The notes: generated by a model from the letters alone, not told the origin. DNA of 64,000 nt from JBLINH01 sp047639165 (GCA_047639165.1 JBLINH010000001.1:6632-70631); one strand, 5' to 3'; positions 41,848-51,129 are shown, numbered from the stretch's first letter. Translations and numbers: made by a program.

Positions 41848-44205
41848 TTACACAACTAGGTTTATTAGCTTATTTTCTACAAAAATGGTCTTCTTTATTT
41901 CTTTGCCTTCAACCCACTTTTGGATTGAAGTATTGTCATGGATCATTTCTAAAATCTCTGTTTCAGGTGTATTTCTTTCGACAGAAATACTGTCTCTAAC
42001 TTTACCGTTCACCTGAACAACTATAGAAACTATACTATCCTCAATTTTCGATTCGTCAAATGACGGGAAGCTTTCTTTATGGATTGAATTCTTTTCTCCT
42101 AAGTTACTCCAGATTTCTTCTGTAATGTGAGGTGCAAATGGTGCAAGAAGTTTAAGAATTGTTCCATAAGAATCTTTAGAAACATGAGATTCTTTTTCAA
42201 AAGCATTTACAGCAATCATTAATTGTGAGATTGCTGTGTTGAAATTAACACTCTCTATATCCTCCGTTACTTTCTTAATAGTTCTGTTCAAAAGAATTAT
42301 ATTTTCATCACTATCATTCTCTTCTTTCACAGACTCTTGAAGTTTCCAAACTTTTTCCAAGAATCTTCTTGGTCCAACAACACCATCTGTACTCCAGATT
42401 ACGGGCTGGTCAAAAGGTCCCATGAACATTTCGTACACCCTGAAAGAATCCGCACCTATTTGTGATATTACATCATCAGGGTTCACAACATTCCCCCATC
42501 TCTTACTCATCTTCCTCCCATCCTCTGCACCTATGAGTCCAACGTGTTGTAGCTTTTTAAAGGGCTCTGAATAGTTAACAACTTTGATGTCATACAAAAA
42601 CTTATGCCAGAATCTTGCATATATAAGGTGTCTTGTAGCGTGCTCTGCTCCACCAACGTATAAATCAACTGGTGACCAGAACTTTTCCTTATCTATATCA
42701 ACCAAAGAATCTGTATTATTAGGATCTATATATCTAAGATAATACCAAGATGATCCTGCCCATTGAGGCATTGTATTTGTCTCTCTCTTGCCTGCTCCAT
42801 CACATTTTGGACACTTTGTATTAACCCAATCAGTAATACCAGCTAATGGTGATTCTCCTGTTCCTGTTGGTTCGTATGATTCTACTTCTGGCAGTATAAC
42901 AGGAAGATCCTCCTCTTTAACTGGGACAGCTCCGCAAGCTCCGCAATGAACTATTGGAATTGGTTCTCCCCAATATCTTTGACGTGAGAATACCCAATCA
43001 CGAAGCTTATAATCTGTTTTTAATTCTCCACCAGCTTTCTCTGTTATTTTCTTCTTAGCTTCTTCTGAGGTTAAACCATCAAATTCAAAAGAGTTAATTA
43101 TTTTTTTATTTTCATCTACAACCTCTTTAATAGGTAGATTATATTTAATAGCAAATTCTTTATCTCTTTCATCATGTCCTGGAACCGCCATGATTGCTCC
43201 TGTTCCATAATGTGCAAGAACATAATCTGCAATGTATACAGGAATACTTTCTTTATTTATAGGATTGATTGCAGAAATACCTTCAAGTAGTACTCCTGTT
43301 TTTTCTTTACCTTCAGAAGTTCTTTCTATTTCATTCTTTTTAGAAGTCTCTTCAATATATCCTTTAACTTCTTTTATATTTTCAATCTTACCTTCTAGCG
43401 AATGAATTAGAGGATGCTCAGGTGCAATAACCATATATGTAGCACCAAACAAAGTATCAGCACGTGTGGTGAATACTTCTATTTTTTCTGTAGCATCTTT
43501 TATATCAAAAGTAATATTTGATCCTTCACTTCTACCAATCCAATTCCTTTGAGATTCTTTTATTGATTTTGGCCAATCCAATTCTTCTATATCATCAAGT
43601 AGTCTGTCTGCATATTCTCTAATTTTTAGAACCCACTGTCTGATTGGTTTTTGTTCAACTATGGATCCACAACGTTCACATTTTCCATCTACCAAATCTT
43701 CATTAGCTAACCCTGTTTTACAAGAAGGACACCAATTTATTGGTTCATTTGATTCATATGCCAGACCTTTTTCATGTAGCTTAAGGAAGATCCATTGTGT
43801 CCATTTGTAGTACTCGGGATCGGTTGTATTGATTTCTTTGTCCCAGTCGTATGTGAATCCAATAATATCTAACTGTTCCTTGAATCTTTTAATGTTTTTT
43901 TCAACGGCAACTCTAGGGTGCACTTTATTTTTGATTGCGTAGTTTTCTGCGGGTAAACCAAAAGCATCCCATCCCATTGGATGTAGAACGTTGAAGCCAT
44001 TCATCGTTTTAAATCTAGAAATTACGTCAGTTGCAATGTATCCTTTTGGATGTCCAACATGGAGACCTTCTCCTGATGGATAAGGAAACATGTCCAGAAC
44101 GTAATATTTGGGCTTCTTAGGGTCATCAGAAGTTTTGAATGATCCACTTTCTTTCCAGGTATTCTGCCACTTACCTTCTATATTTTTATGATTGTACCTA
44201 TCCAT
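41848..44205 (-). CDS. leuS: Leucyl-tRNA synthetase
   Basis: The 785-aa class I enzyme has H49-V-G-H52 in G-L-H-V-G-H-P-K-G, K-M-S-K-R in the last third, a CP1 editing insert (A-I-M-A-V-P-G-H-D-E-R-D) and zinc-binding pairs (C-P-S-C ... C-E-R-C, C-G-A-C-G, C-P-K-C). It is somewhat shorter than the E. coli enzyme (about 860 aa), with a compact C-terminus ending in the K-V-R-D-S-I-S-V domain. It lies directly after the DUF5671 gene. Confidence 0.97.
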   Translation of the reverse strand: MDRYNHKNIEGKWQNTWKESGSFKTSDDPKKPKYYVLDMFPYPSGEGLHVGHPKGYIATDVISRFKTMNGFNVLHPMGWDAFGLPAENYAIKNKVHPRVAVEKNIKRFKEQLDIIGFTYDWDKEINTTDPEYYKWTQWIFLKLHEKGLAYESNEPINWCPSCKTGLANEDLVDGKCERCGSIVEQKPIRQWVLKIREYADRLLDDIEELDWPKSIKESQRNWIGRSEGSNITFDIKDATEKIEVFTTRADTLFGATYMVIAPEHPLIHSLEGKIENIKEVKGYIEETSKKNEIERTSEGKEKTGVLLEGISAINPINKESIPVYIADYVLAHYGTGAIMAVPGHDERDKEFAIKYNLPIKEVVDENKKIINSFEFDGLTSEEAKKKITEKAGGELKTDYKLRDWVFSRQRYWGEPIPIVHCGACGAVPVKEEDLPVILPEVESYEPTGTGESPLAGITDWVNTKCPKCDGAGKRETNTMPQWAGSSWYYLRYIDPNNTDSLVDIDKEKFWSPVDLYVGGAEHATRHLIYARFWHKFLYDIKVVNYSEPFKKLQHVGLIGAEDGRKMSKRWGNVVNPDDVISQIGADSFRVYEMFMGPFDQPVIWSTDGVVGPRRFLEKVWKLQESVKEENDSDENIILLNRTIKKVTEDIESVNFNTAISQLMIAVNAFEKESHVSKDSYGTILKLLAPFAPHITEEIWSNLGEKNSIHKESFPSFDESKIEDSIVSIVVQVNGKVRDSISVERNTPETEILEMIHDNTSIQKWVEGKEIKKTIFVENKLINLVV

Positions 44206-44206
44206 A

Positions 44207-45175
44207 TTAGAATATTGGTCGAGGCGTCTTTATAGGATTAATTTCACTTTCTAACTTTTCTGGATCAATAGTTCTTTCGAAACAAGTTTCTCCTTTAATA
44301 TGGTTCCAAATCCAAGCGTCAGTTCCATAGTAGTCATCATAGTAGTACTCTCTTCTTTTTTCTAAGTAGTCTTGCTTTGAATTGAAATCTGCACAAAGCG
44401 TAAAAGTTTCAGTTCCATTAACTGAATATTTATACGATTCATCGCTTTCAGGATCAACTGGTGGTTGAAAACCTCTTAATACATCTTCTAACTCATCAAT
44501 TGATTCGGGTAATCTTTTCTTTGAAGTATAGAAACCGATAACTTCAGATTGAACAACTCGTAAATCATTTATTCTCTGTTCGTCAATTCTTGCGTCTCTT
44601 TGTTCACTTGGAGTTCCAATTGCGACAAATGCCCCCACAATAGTTCCTATGATTACGACAATCACACCGATCACTAATGACTTGTAGTATGAAGATGTAA
44701 CATAGTCTCTCTTAAGGTTAGTAACTAGGTACCAGAAGATTACTAGAGGTATGATGACAAGTACTAAAGATTTAGTAATAAATCTTGTTGTAAGTTCTCC
44801 ACTTAAGAAGAAGTTAAGAATTACAATCATATCTGTAATAACTGTTATTCCAGCAATGAATAGTGTGAAGTATATTACCCACTTTCTTACCCAAACATCT
44901 CTTTGAATAGGATTAGCTTTAATGTGTTTGTTTACAACGTTGGTAAGGATTAAAAATACAGGTGTGATAATAATCAAGGATGAAAGTGTGAATGTACTCA
45001 CTGATGTTTCTCCTCTGTACAGAGCTTCATCTGGGAAGATTGTATTGATAACTTCAAAAATTAATATTATGTAACTAATAGTAAGCCAATAGAGTGAGGC
45101 CATCACCCCTACGTTTAAAAAGAAATCCTTAGGTGTAGCTTCGGGTTTTATCACTACGTTTGTTTCGTTTTCCAT
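44207..45175 (-). CDS. DUF5671 membrane protein with pseudopilin-like tail
   Basis: The 322-aa protein has about six membrane helices (residues 20-195) matching DUF5671 membrane proteins (P-K-D-F-F-L-N-V-G). Residues 205-300 (R-I-N-D-L-R-V-V-Q-S-E-V-I-G-F-Y, L-P-E-S-I-D-E-L, D-P-E-S-D-E-S-Y-K-Y, F-T-L-C-A-D-F) copy the C-terminal part of type II pseudopilins. It appears to be a fusion. One nt before leuS. Role unknown. Confidence 0.8.
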   Translation of the reverse strand: MENETNVVIKPEATPKDFFLNVGVMASLYWLTISYIILIFEVINTIFPDEALYRGETSVSTFTLSSLIIITPVFLILTNVVNKHIKANPIQRDVWVRKWVIYFTLFIAGITVITDMIVILNFFLSGELTTRFITKSLVLVIIPLVIFWYLVTNLKRDYVTSSYYKSLVIGVIVVIIGTIVGAFVAIGTPSEQRDARIDEQRINDLRVVQSEVIGFYTSKKRLPESIDELEDVLRGFQPPVDPESDESYKYSVNGTETFTLCADFNSKQDYLEKRREYYYDDYYGTDAWIWNHIKGETCFERTIDPEKLESEINPIKTPRPIF

Positions 45176-45218
45176 AGATTACATGTTACATCAGTTGTGG
45201 AAGAATTCAAATACAATA

Positions 45219-45242
45219 AGGGCCCGGAGTTTACCGGACCCT
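45219..45242 (-). terminator. Hairpin after ychF, probable terminator
   Basis: AGGGCCCGG / CCGGACCCT, 9-bp arms with one mismatch, 6-nt loop; the minus-strand 3' side is only weakly T-rich. Confidence 0.5.
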
Positions 45243-45334
45243 CTTTAAATATTTGAAAATGCTTTTAAAACATTGCAAGTGTAATTGACTATTTTTGGAA
45301 CTGTTTCCATCGTTTATTGTTCTTTCTGCGACCA

Positions 45335-46432
45335 CTATATTCTAAATTCAATGACATCTCCATCCTTCACTATATATTCCTTTCCTTCAATTCTAATCCA
45401 TCCTTTTTCTCTCGCCTCAGCTCTTGATCCAGCTTCTAGTAGTTTCTCCCATTCGATTATCTCAGCACGAATGAACTTGTCTTTGAAATCCGTGTGGATA
45501 GCAGTTCCTGCAATTGGAGCTGGTGAATCTCTTTTTGTAGTCCATGCTCTAGTCTCGTCTTCTCCTGTGGTAAGGAACGTAATTAGATCAAGGAGTATAT
45601 ACCCTTTTTGTATTAAAACATCCAAACTTCCATCTGGAATACCCATTTCAGTTTTAAACTCTTTTTTCTCTTCTTTATCCATATCTTTCAGATCTTGTTC
45701 TGTACCAGCATCGAGTTCTGTGAAAATAGCAGAGTTTTCTTTAAAGTACATTAAAAGTTCTTGATATCTAGAATCATTCACATCATCTATGTTCTTTGCT
45801 CCAGTCTTCTTATTTAGGGCATACATCATTGGTTTTGATGTAAGAAGGTGAAGACTTTTTACAATCTTTTCTTCATCCTCATCCAAATCAAGTGTTGAAG
45901 CCAGTTTTCCATCGGATAGGACTTTCTCTAACTTAGTAAGAACATCATTCTCTTTAACAGCTTCTTTGTCTCCTCTTTTAAGTTCTTTAGCAATACTGAC
46001 CAACCTGTTAGCGATAGTTTGGGCATCAGCCATAATGAGCTCAAGATTGATAACCATAATGTCACTTAATGGATTAATTTCTCCATGGACGTGAGTTACA
46101 TCATCATCTTCAAAAATTCTAACCACTTGTAGTATAGCGTCTGTTTCTCTAATGTGAGAAAGAAACTTGTTTCCAAGACCTTCACCATCAGCAGCACCTT
46201 TAACAAGTCCCGCAATATCAGTGAACTCAACAACTGCTGGGATAGTTTTTTGTGACTTACTAAACTCTGATAGTTTGTCTAATCGAGTATCAGGTACAGG
46301 AACAATTCCAACTGATGGATCAATTGTACAGAATGGGTAGTTCTCTGAAGGAACTGATTTTTTTGTTAGTGCATTGAACAGAGTGGATTTACCAACGTTT
46401 GGTAGACCTACTATTCCGATTGATAGTGACAT
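45335..46432 (-). CDS. ychF: Ribosome-binding ATPase YchF (Obg-like)
   Basis: The 365-aa protein begins with G-L-P-N-V-G-K-S-T (P-loop, residues 9-17), has the switch D-I-A-G-L-V-K-G-A, the coiled middle (V-I-N-L-E-L-I-M-A-D) and a C-terminal TGS domain. YchF/OLA1 binds ribosomes and prefers ATP. Length is normal. TATCAT ends 8 nt before the ATG. Confidence 0.97.
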   Translation of the reverse strand: MSLSIGIVGLPNVGKSTLFNALTKKSVPSENYPFCTIDPSVGIVPVPDTRLDKLSEFSKSQKTIPAVVEFTDIAGLVKGAADGEGLGNKFLSHIRETDAILQVVRIFEDDDVTHVHGEINPLSDIMVINLELIMADAQTIANRLVSIAKELKRGDKEAVKENDVLTKLEKVLSDGKLASTLDLDEDEEKIVKSLHLLTSKPMMYALNKKTGAKNIDDVNDSRYQELLMYFKENSAIFTELDAGTEQDLKDMDKEEKKEFKTEMGIPDGSLDVLIQKGYILLDLITFLTTGEDETRAWTTKRDSPAPIAGTAIHTDFKDKFIRAEIIEWEKLLEAGSRAEAREKGWIRIEGKEYIVKDGDVIEFRI

Positions 46433-46515
46433 ATGGATAGATGATATCGTATGTAGTTAGATCTAGCAATGATTAAATTGTATTTTAGAGCACATATTTT
46501 TTGTATATTATTACA

Positions 46516-46543
46516 AAAACACACAGCGTATGCTGTGTGTTTT
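46516..46543. terminator. Hairpin near the PG-binding pseudogene
   Basis: AAAACACACAGC / GCTGTGTGTTTT, 12-bp arms with a 4-nt loop, symmetric; can act on either strand. Confidence 0.7.
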
Positions 46544-46554
46544 CAAATAGATAG

Positions 46555-46748
46555 GTTTTAGTTTTTAATTTCCGAACAAATCTTGGAGTTTTGCACGGGT
46601 CGCTTGAAACAACAGAATGTTTCAATTGGAATTTCTGAGTAGCTTGTTCTGTAAGTGAACCGAAATAATTAGTCTCATTACCAACTGAACCAACTCCAGA
46701 AGATGCTATCTGTGTATCCGGATCACTATTTAGATGTTCTTGACATAT
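46555..46748 (-). pseudogene. Remnant of a peptidoglycan-binding-domain protein
   Basis: Translating the minus strand gives L-N-S-D-P-D-T-Q-I-A-S-S-G-V-G-S-V-G-N-E followed by T-N-Y-F-G-S-L-T-E-Q-A-T-Q-K-F-Q, the signature of PG-binding domain type 1 repeats in CPR surface proteins. There is no start codon and the rest of the protein is missing; the left side runs into unrelated sequence. The break point at about 46745 coincides with the -35 box of the GH25 gene, suggesting insertion or deletion here. Confidence 0.7.
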
Positions 46749-46768
46749 ACATATAATATATGTATAGT
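46740..46768 (+). promoter_or_regulatory. Promoter of the GH25 gene
   Basis: TTGACA (46740-46745), 17-nt spacer, TATAGT (46763-46768); the ATG at 46779 is 10 nt after the -10, so the leader is only 3-4 nt. Confidence 0.75.
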
Positions 46769-46778
46769 ACTGAACGAA

Positions 46779-47489
46779 ATGAAAAAAATAGTGTTTTATC
46801 TGTCGGTTGTCATCTTGGTCGTCTTTTGTTCCAAAAGCGGACTAGTTAGACAAGTAATCAATCATCTGAAATACAATATCATCGGAGATCCTAATGAAAT
46901 CGTTTTCGGGATCGATGTCTCTCATTACCAGGGTTACATAGACTGGGACAAGGTAAGTGAAAAACATCCTATTGAATTCGTTATAATCAGGTCAACAATG
47001 GGAGACGATAGGAAGGATCGATGTTACAAAAAAAACATGGAAAAAGCTAGAGACCGTGGATTCATCGTTGGATCGTATCATTATTACGATCCGAACGAAA
47101 ATTCCACGAAACAAGCGGAAAACTTCTGTAATGTGGCAGAGGTTCGTACTGGAGACTTCAGGCCAGTTCTGGACATTGAAAACATAAGCAGTATTCAATC
47201 AGTGACGAAGCTGAGGAAAGGTCTCATGAATTGGATAAACATCGTTGAAAATAAATACGGTGTAAAACCCATCATCTACACAGGGCTCTCTTTTTACGAG
47301 ACTCATCTTGAAGGGTACTTCGACGATTGTCCTCTGTGGATCGCTGCATACTCAGAGCATCGACGTGATGAGGCCAAAGCTCATACAGACTTTATCCAGT
47401 TCACTGAAAGTATCAATGTGTCTGGTATAAAGGGTCCAGTAGATGGTAATGATATGACCAGAGGGATCATATCATCGCTACTCTACTAG
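46779..47489 (+). CDS. GH25 lysozyme, probably horizontally acquired
   Basis: The start M-K-K-I-V-F gives 236 aa; an earlier in-frame Met (46734) lies within the promoter. A signal segment (residues 5-20) precedes a complete GH25 domain: F-G-I-D-V-S-H-Y-Q-G, R-P-V-L-D-I-E-N (catalytic D and E), Y-T-G-L-S-F-Y and W-I-A-A-Y. GH25 enzymes are muramidases. Its base composition is visibly more G+C-rich than its neighbours, and it faces the opposite way, next to a broken PG-binding gene. A cell-cell attack or host-wall role is possible. Confidence 0.92.
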   Translation: MKKIVFYLSVVILVVFCSKSGLVRQVINHLKYNIIGDPNEIVFGIDVSHYQGYIDWDKVSEKHPIEFVIIRSTMGDDRKDRCYKKNMEKARDRGFIVGSYHYYDPNENSTKQAENFCNVAEVRTGDFRPVLDIENISSIQSVTKLRKGLMNWINIVENKYGVKPIIYTGLSFYETHLEGYFDDCPLWIAAYSEHRRDEAKAHTDFIQFTESINVSGIKGPVDGNDMTRGIISSLLY

Positions 47490-47501
47490 AGAAGATATAA
47501 A

Positions 47502-47544
47502 AGCCTCGTTTGCGATAACACCGCAAACGAGGCTCTTTTTTTTT
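47502..47544. terminator. Strong terminator after GH25
   Basis: AGCCTCGTTTGCG / CGCAAACGAGGCT, 13-bp perfect stem, then CTTTTTTTT on the plus strand. Confidence 0.9.
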
Positions 47545-47761
47545 ACTTCATCAACTCCTGTAATTTCTTCTTGTGCTTCATCATGACAGCCAAAGAAGCT
47601 GCTTGTTGGTCTTTTCCTTTCTTAGTCTCAACCTCTATCTCTTTAGCAAGCTCGGTAAAGAATTTTGGATCTTTCTCAATCATCTTCATAAACTTATCTT
47701 GTTGATCAGGTGGTAAACCTTTCAACTGTCGCTTCATCATTTTCTTCATTAAAAAATTCAT
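47543..47761 (-). CDS. Small basic helical protein
   Basis: The 72-aa protein is helical and Lys/Met-rich (M-K-K-M-M-K-R-Q-L-K-G-L-P-P-D-Q-Q). I recall similar short proteins in other CPR genomes; the L-P-P-D-Q segment looks conserved. It may bind RNA or membranes. Function unknown. It is the last gene of a run of small envelope genes. Confidence 0.68.
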   Translation of the reverse strand: MNFLMKKMMKRQLKGLPPDQQDKFMKMIEKDPKFFTELAKEIEVETKKGKDQQAASLAVMMKHKKKLQELMK

Positions 47762-47788
47762 AGATTAAAATATTAACATAATTAACTA

Positions 47789-48031
47789 CTAAGGCCTAAA
47801 CTCGTTCAATAATCTTCTTACATCCTCGACTCTGTCCCCAACAAAAGGAACAAATCCCAATATATCCAAAAACCAACTAGCACCAATAATAATCAGAGTT
47901 GCTCCAGCAACAGCTCCAGATCCTTGAAGCATTCCATACCACACAATCTTCCACCATGAGTTAAATCTTTCGCTTAGTCTATTAACTGATTTTTTTAAAT
48001 CGTCTATGGATCCTTTTAGGTCATCATTCAT
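47789..48031 (-). CDS. DUF5665-like small membrane protein
   Basis: The 80-aa protein has an amphipathic N-terminal helix, then G-M-L-Q-G-S-G-A-V-A-G-A-T and a hydrophobic hairpin with L-G-F-V-P-F-V-G-D, matching the DUF5665 layout. Its start overlaps the LapA-like stop by 4 nt. Confidence 0.78.
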   Translation of the reverse strand: MNDDLKGSIDDLKKSVNRLSERFNSWWKIVWYGMLQGSGAVAGATLIIIGASWFLDILGFVPFVGDRVEDVRRLLNEFRP

Positions 48032-48273
48032 ATTTTTGTTTCTGTATTTATTTCTTTTATTACTTTATTTTTCTTTTTCGCTCTAAACACTGTTGGCATC
48101 ATAAAAAGAGCTCCTGAGATAAAACCTGTAACCAAGGTAATGAAAAGAATTACAGCGAGAGGTGCTTCAACTGAAAGATTAAAGAAAGAAACAGAAGTTT
48201 GTTCAATGTTCTGAAGAACAAAGATCATTGCAACTGCTGAAATTATTGTAGCTATTGTTATTAGAAGTCTCAT
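48028..48273 (-). CDS. LapA-domain (DUF1049) membrane protein
   Basis: The 81-aa protein has two membrane helices with Q-N-I-E-Q-T-S-V-S-F-F between them, the LapA-domain signature, and a basic C-terminal tail. In E. coli LapA is linked to LPS assembly, but this organism probably has no LPS, so the role is unknown. Confidence 0.8.
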   Translation of the reverse strand: MRLLITIATIISAVAMIFVLQNIEQTSVSFFNLSVEAPLAVILFITLVTGFISGALFMMPTVFRAKKKNKVIKEINTETKI

Positions 48274-48287
48274 AAAAATATACTAAC

Positions 48288-49235
48288 CTATCTTAAGTAA
48301 TAATCAATATTTTGTTTATGCCCATCGTAAGTAGCAGAACAATGAATGTTTCTTCTGGCATCGTGAAGATAGAATAAACAACTAGTATCAATTGGACTAA
48401 GTGCCGCTGCTACGGCTGATTTACCGGGGTTTGCGATAGCTGTAGGAGGTAATCCTTTGTTTTGATATGTATTGTATGGAGATTCTAAATACTTATCCTT
48501 AGGATGGACTCTAGGCCACCATAGTTCTTCATCCCCTTTTACATACTGGAGTGTTGCATCTAATTGAAGTGGCATTCCTTGTTCCAATCTATTCCAGATA
48601 ATTCCAGATATTAATCTCATATCATTTTTTCCTCCAGCTTCTCTTTGAATTAGAGATGCAATGGTTACTATCTTATTAACTTCAGAAGGATTATCTTTCC
48701 CTGAAACTTCTTCTATATAACTGTACAGTTCAGCATTCATCTCGTTTTTGATGACATTAACCCCTTCGTCTTTATGGATTGCATACTTACCTGGATGCAA
48801 GTATCCTTCACTTCCTATTAGAGAACAGAATGGAAATATTTTTGAGAATCTATCTACTTTCTCGTCATCCCAACTAAGAAGTTCTCCAACTTCTTTTGCA
48901 ATTTCTTCTGTTCGAAGCCCTTCTTCAATATATACATATTTATATACAGGATCGATAAGTCTCGCATGTAGTGCAAGTGCTCCCATGCCTTCTTGAAGCT
49001 CAAAACCTCCAAGCGCATAGGTATTGTTGAACTTAGCATTCAATGACAACATCCAGTATGAAAGTTTATTTTGAATGAATCCTTCCTCGTATAACTTATT
49101 TACAATTTCTTGCGATGTTAATTCTTCATCGATAAAAACAACTTTACTAGGTTTGCTTTCATTGTGTGTGTAGAAAACAGAAAAAAATAAAACAAAAAGT
49201 AGTACCGGTACAAGAATTCTAGTTTTCCTATTCAT
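48288..49235 (-). CDS. mltG: MltG-like endolytic transglycosylase (copy 2)
   Basis: The 315-aa protein shares the YceG domain: catalytic Glu in A-S-L-I-Q-R-E-A, L-Q-L-D-A-T-L-Q-Y and S-P-Y-N-T-Y-Q-N-K-G-L-P-P-T-A-I. Sequence outside these motifs is very different from copy 1 (38394-39395), so this is an old paralogue. It heads a run of small envelope genes, which supports a distinct wall-remodelling role. Confidence 0.92.
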   Translation of the reverse strand: MNRKTRILVPVLLFVLFFSVFYTHNESKPSKVVFIDEELTSQEIVNKLYEEGFIQNKLSYWMLSLNAKFNNTYALGGFELQEGMGALALHARLIDPVYKYVYIEEGLRTEEIAKEVGELLSWDDEKVDRFSKIFPFCSLIGSEGYLHPGKYAIHKDEGVNVIKNEMNAELYSYIEEVSGKDNPSEVNKIVTIASLIQREAGGKNDMRLISGIIWNRLEQGMPLQLDATLQYVKGDEELWWPRVHPKDKYLESPYNTYQNKGLPPTAIANPGKSAVAAALSPIDTSCLFYLHDARRNIHCSATYDGHKQNIDYYLR

Positions 49236-49239
49236 ACCA

Positions 49240-49644
49240 CTATTCTAGCACCTCTTTTCTTATAAACGAGAGAGTTGTTCCGCGTGGTATATAAAGTAGT
49301 GTCATTTCTTCTTCACTGACTTCTTCTATTGCGTACAAGAATAGTGAACTATCTATGTTTGTATTTAGGAAATATTCGTATTCCTTATTGTAGTTAATCT
49401 CTGAATCTTCAGAATCTACACTTCTTGTAACTGACCATGTACCTTGAGTACTTAGTTCTTTGTATTTTTCAAACACAGACCCATAGTTTGTAAAGGTGAC
49501 TATATAATCACTATCCTGAGTACTTTCCCATGTCCCAATAACGTCCTCTTCTATTTTAATAGTTCCGTATATTATATACGTAATGTAACTAAGTATGAGT
49601 AGTATAAAAACTGATACTGTTAAAATCCAATATGGTTTCTTCAT
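49240..49644 (-). CDS. Membrane-anchored small beta protein
   Basis: The 134-aa protein has one N-terminal helix (residues 7-27) and a beta-rich outer part with V-I-G-T-W-E-S and S-T-Q-G-T-W-S, a lipocalin-like start pattern repeated twice. It lies 4 nt before the second mltG. Function unknown. Confidence 0.65.
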   Translation of the reverse strand: MKKPYWILTVSVFILLILSYITYIIYGTIKIEEDVIGTWESTQDSDYIVTFTNYGSVFEKYKELSTQGTWSVTRSVDSEDSEINYNKEYEYFLNTNIDSSLFLYAIEEVSEEEMTLLYIPRGTTLSFIRKEVLE

Positions 49645-49811
49645 AATAAATATAATAACACATTAGATTGGTGAAAATACCAAACCTAAAGTAGAGGCAA
49701 TCAATCCAACAATTCAACAGTGGTGGACCTAGGTATATTTGATTTTAACCAGATAGTGAAGGAGTTGAAGGTTTGGGGGAAGTTAAGTTTTTATGTAGAC
49801 TCTCATATATT

Positions 49812-50954
49812 TTAAAAAGTAAATATACTCCACCAAGACTTCGATATTTTTTCAACTTCAAAACTGCCCTTTTCAACAACAATAGTGTGTTTTATCTTCA
49901 CGGGGATAAAACCAAATAATTTTGCTTTAGTTTTTCCACTCACAGTAAAGTTATAGTCATTTTCTTTTACGACATTTAAGCCTCTGGAGCTGAACTTTTC
50001 TTTCACTTTATCAGTTATGTATTCTTTTCTCTCTTCTTCATTATCTGTTTCAAGTATTTTTTCTCTAGTATCTTCGATAAACTCCTTTTTTATATTTTCT
50101 ATTGAAGGTCTAGTAGTATTACTATTTACTTGGTTACTTACCGGTATAATTGGATTTTGATGAGGAGTACTCATACTCTCAACTTTAGTTACCTCAATTG
50201 TTTCAGTTTTATCGATACTATCCAATTCCTTAATTACTTTTACTACTTCCTTCTCTACATCTTCTTTAACATCTATGTCTTTAGAAATACTAACTTTTTC
50301 ATAAGTAACCTCAACTTGACCACAATCAACTGAGAATACCCATTCATTACCTGAGTATGCATCAACAGTTCGCTCGTATGTACCAGTATTGTTAAAAACT
50401 TGTGTGTAAGGCGCAGATTCAATCTCTATATTTGGAGTTATTGTAAAATCATATAAATCTTTCTTTCCACCAAAATCAACCACCCAATCAACGCTTTCAC
50501 CTACAAATACATCTCTGCCGGTTGGGTGACATTCAACCTCCTCCCCAGGCCATGGTTCTGGATCTGGTGTTTGTGCAGGTATGATTTCATACGCACCTAT
50601 ATAAATGTAGTCATCCGAGTAAGCTTCAATAGTATTACCATCTGATGTTTTTCCTACTATCTTAGTCTTAAACTTCAAACCACCCTCTAGAAAATCAGTG
50701 ACCTCCCAATGCCAAAACTTATATAGAGCATTATAATCTTTCTTTATTAAATGTAGTTGCCCTGTCTCAACTGACTCTAGGTATATAGATAGAGTCTCTA
50801 TACCCTCTTGTTCCCAATGTGCTGTAACATCTTCACCTACCTCAAAAACATCTCTTACTGGAAATATAACTTTTATATAAGGTTCGGCTTCAGCATTAAC
50901 AAAAGAAACTGGCATTGCCAGTAATATAATTAAAAACAAAAAGATCTTTTTCAT
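49812..50954 (-). CDS. Secreted protein with Ig/PKD-like domains
   Basis: A signal peptide (residues 1-21, V-N-A|E-A) precedes an Ig-like domain (about 25-130), a PKD-like domain (about 145-225, F-N-N-T-G-T-Y-E-R-T-V), a Ser/Thr/Pro linker and a C-terminal helical plus beta segment ending W-W-S-I-F-T-F. It is probably a surface or adhesive protein. TATAAT (50962-50967) ends 7 nt before the ATG. No anchor motif was found. Confidence 0.75.
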   Translation of the reverse strand: MKKIFLFLIILLAMPVSFVNAEAEPYIKVIFPVRDVFEVGEDVTAHWEQEGIETLSIYLESVETGQLHLIKKDYNALYKFWHWEVTDFLEGGLKFKTKIVGKTSDGNTIEAYSDDYIYIGAYEIIPAQTPDPEPWPGEEVECHPTGRDVFVGESVDWVVDFGGKKDLYDFTITPNIEIESAPYTQVFNNTGTYERTVDAYSGNEWVFSVDCGQVEVTYEKVSISKDIDVKEDVEKEVVKVIKELDSIDKTETIEVTKVESMSTPHQNPIIPVSNQVNSNTTRPSIENIKKEFIEDTREKILETDNEEERKEYITDKVKEKFSSRGLNVVKENDYNFTVSGKTKAKLFGFIPVKIKHTIVVEKGSFEVEKISKSWWSIFTF

Positions 50955-51005
50955 AAAATATATTATATATCTAAAGTGATATAAAAAGTAAATGATATTA
51001 ACAGG

Positions 51006-51078
51006 TGGACCTGACAGGATTTGAACCCGCTACCTCCTCAGTGCAAATGAGGCGCTCTACCAATTGAGCTACAGGCCC
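51006..51078 (-). tRNA. tRNA-Ala (anticodon TGC)
   Basis: The 73-nt cloverleaf is complete: acceptor stem GGGCCTG/CAGGTCC with the alanine identity pair G3-U70, anticodon arm CCTCA-TTTGCAC-TGAGG (anticodon TGC, reads GCA and other GCN codons), T arm with GGTTCAAATCC, and discriminator A73. The chromosomal 3' end reads CCT after A73, so the CCA end is not encoded and must be added enzymatically. Confidence 0.97.
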
Positions 51079-51129
51079 TTGAATACAAGGACTAGAGTAT
51101 TATACAATTCTAAGGTAAAAAATCAATGA

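Noticed and set aside
49645..49811. Possible att site or gene remnant: GGTGGACCT at 49728 resembles the 3' end of the tRNA-Ala gene at 51004, with a short plus-strand frame
   Set aside because: The match is only about 9 nt, no integrase is present and the 30-codon frame has no recognisable family.
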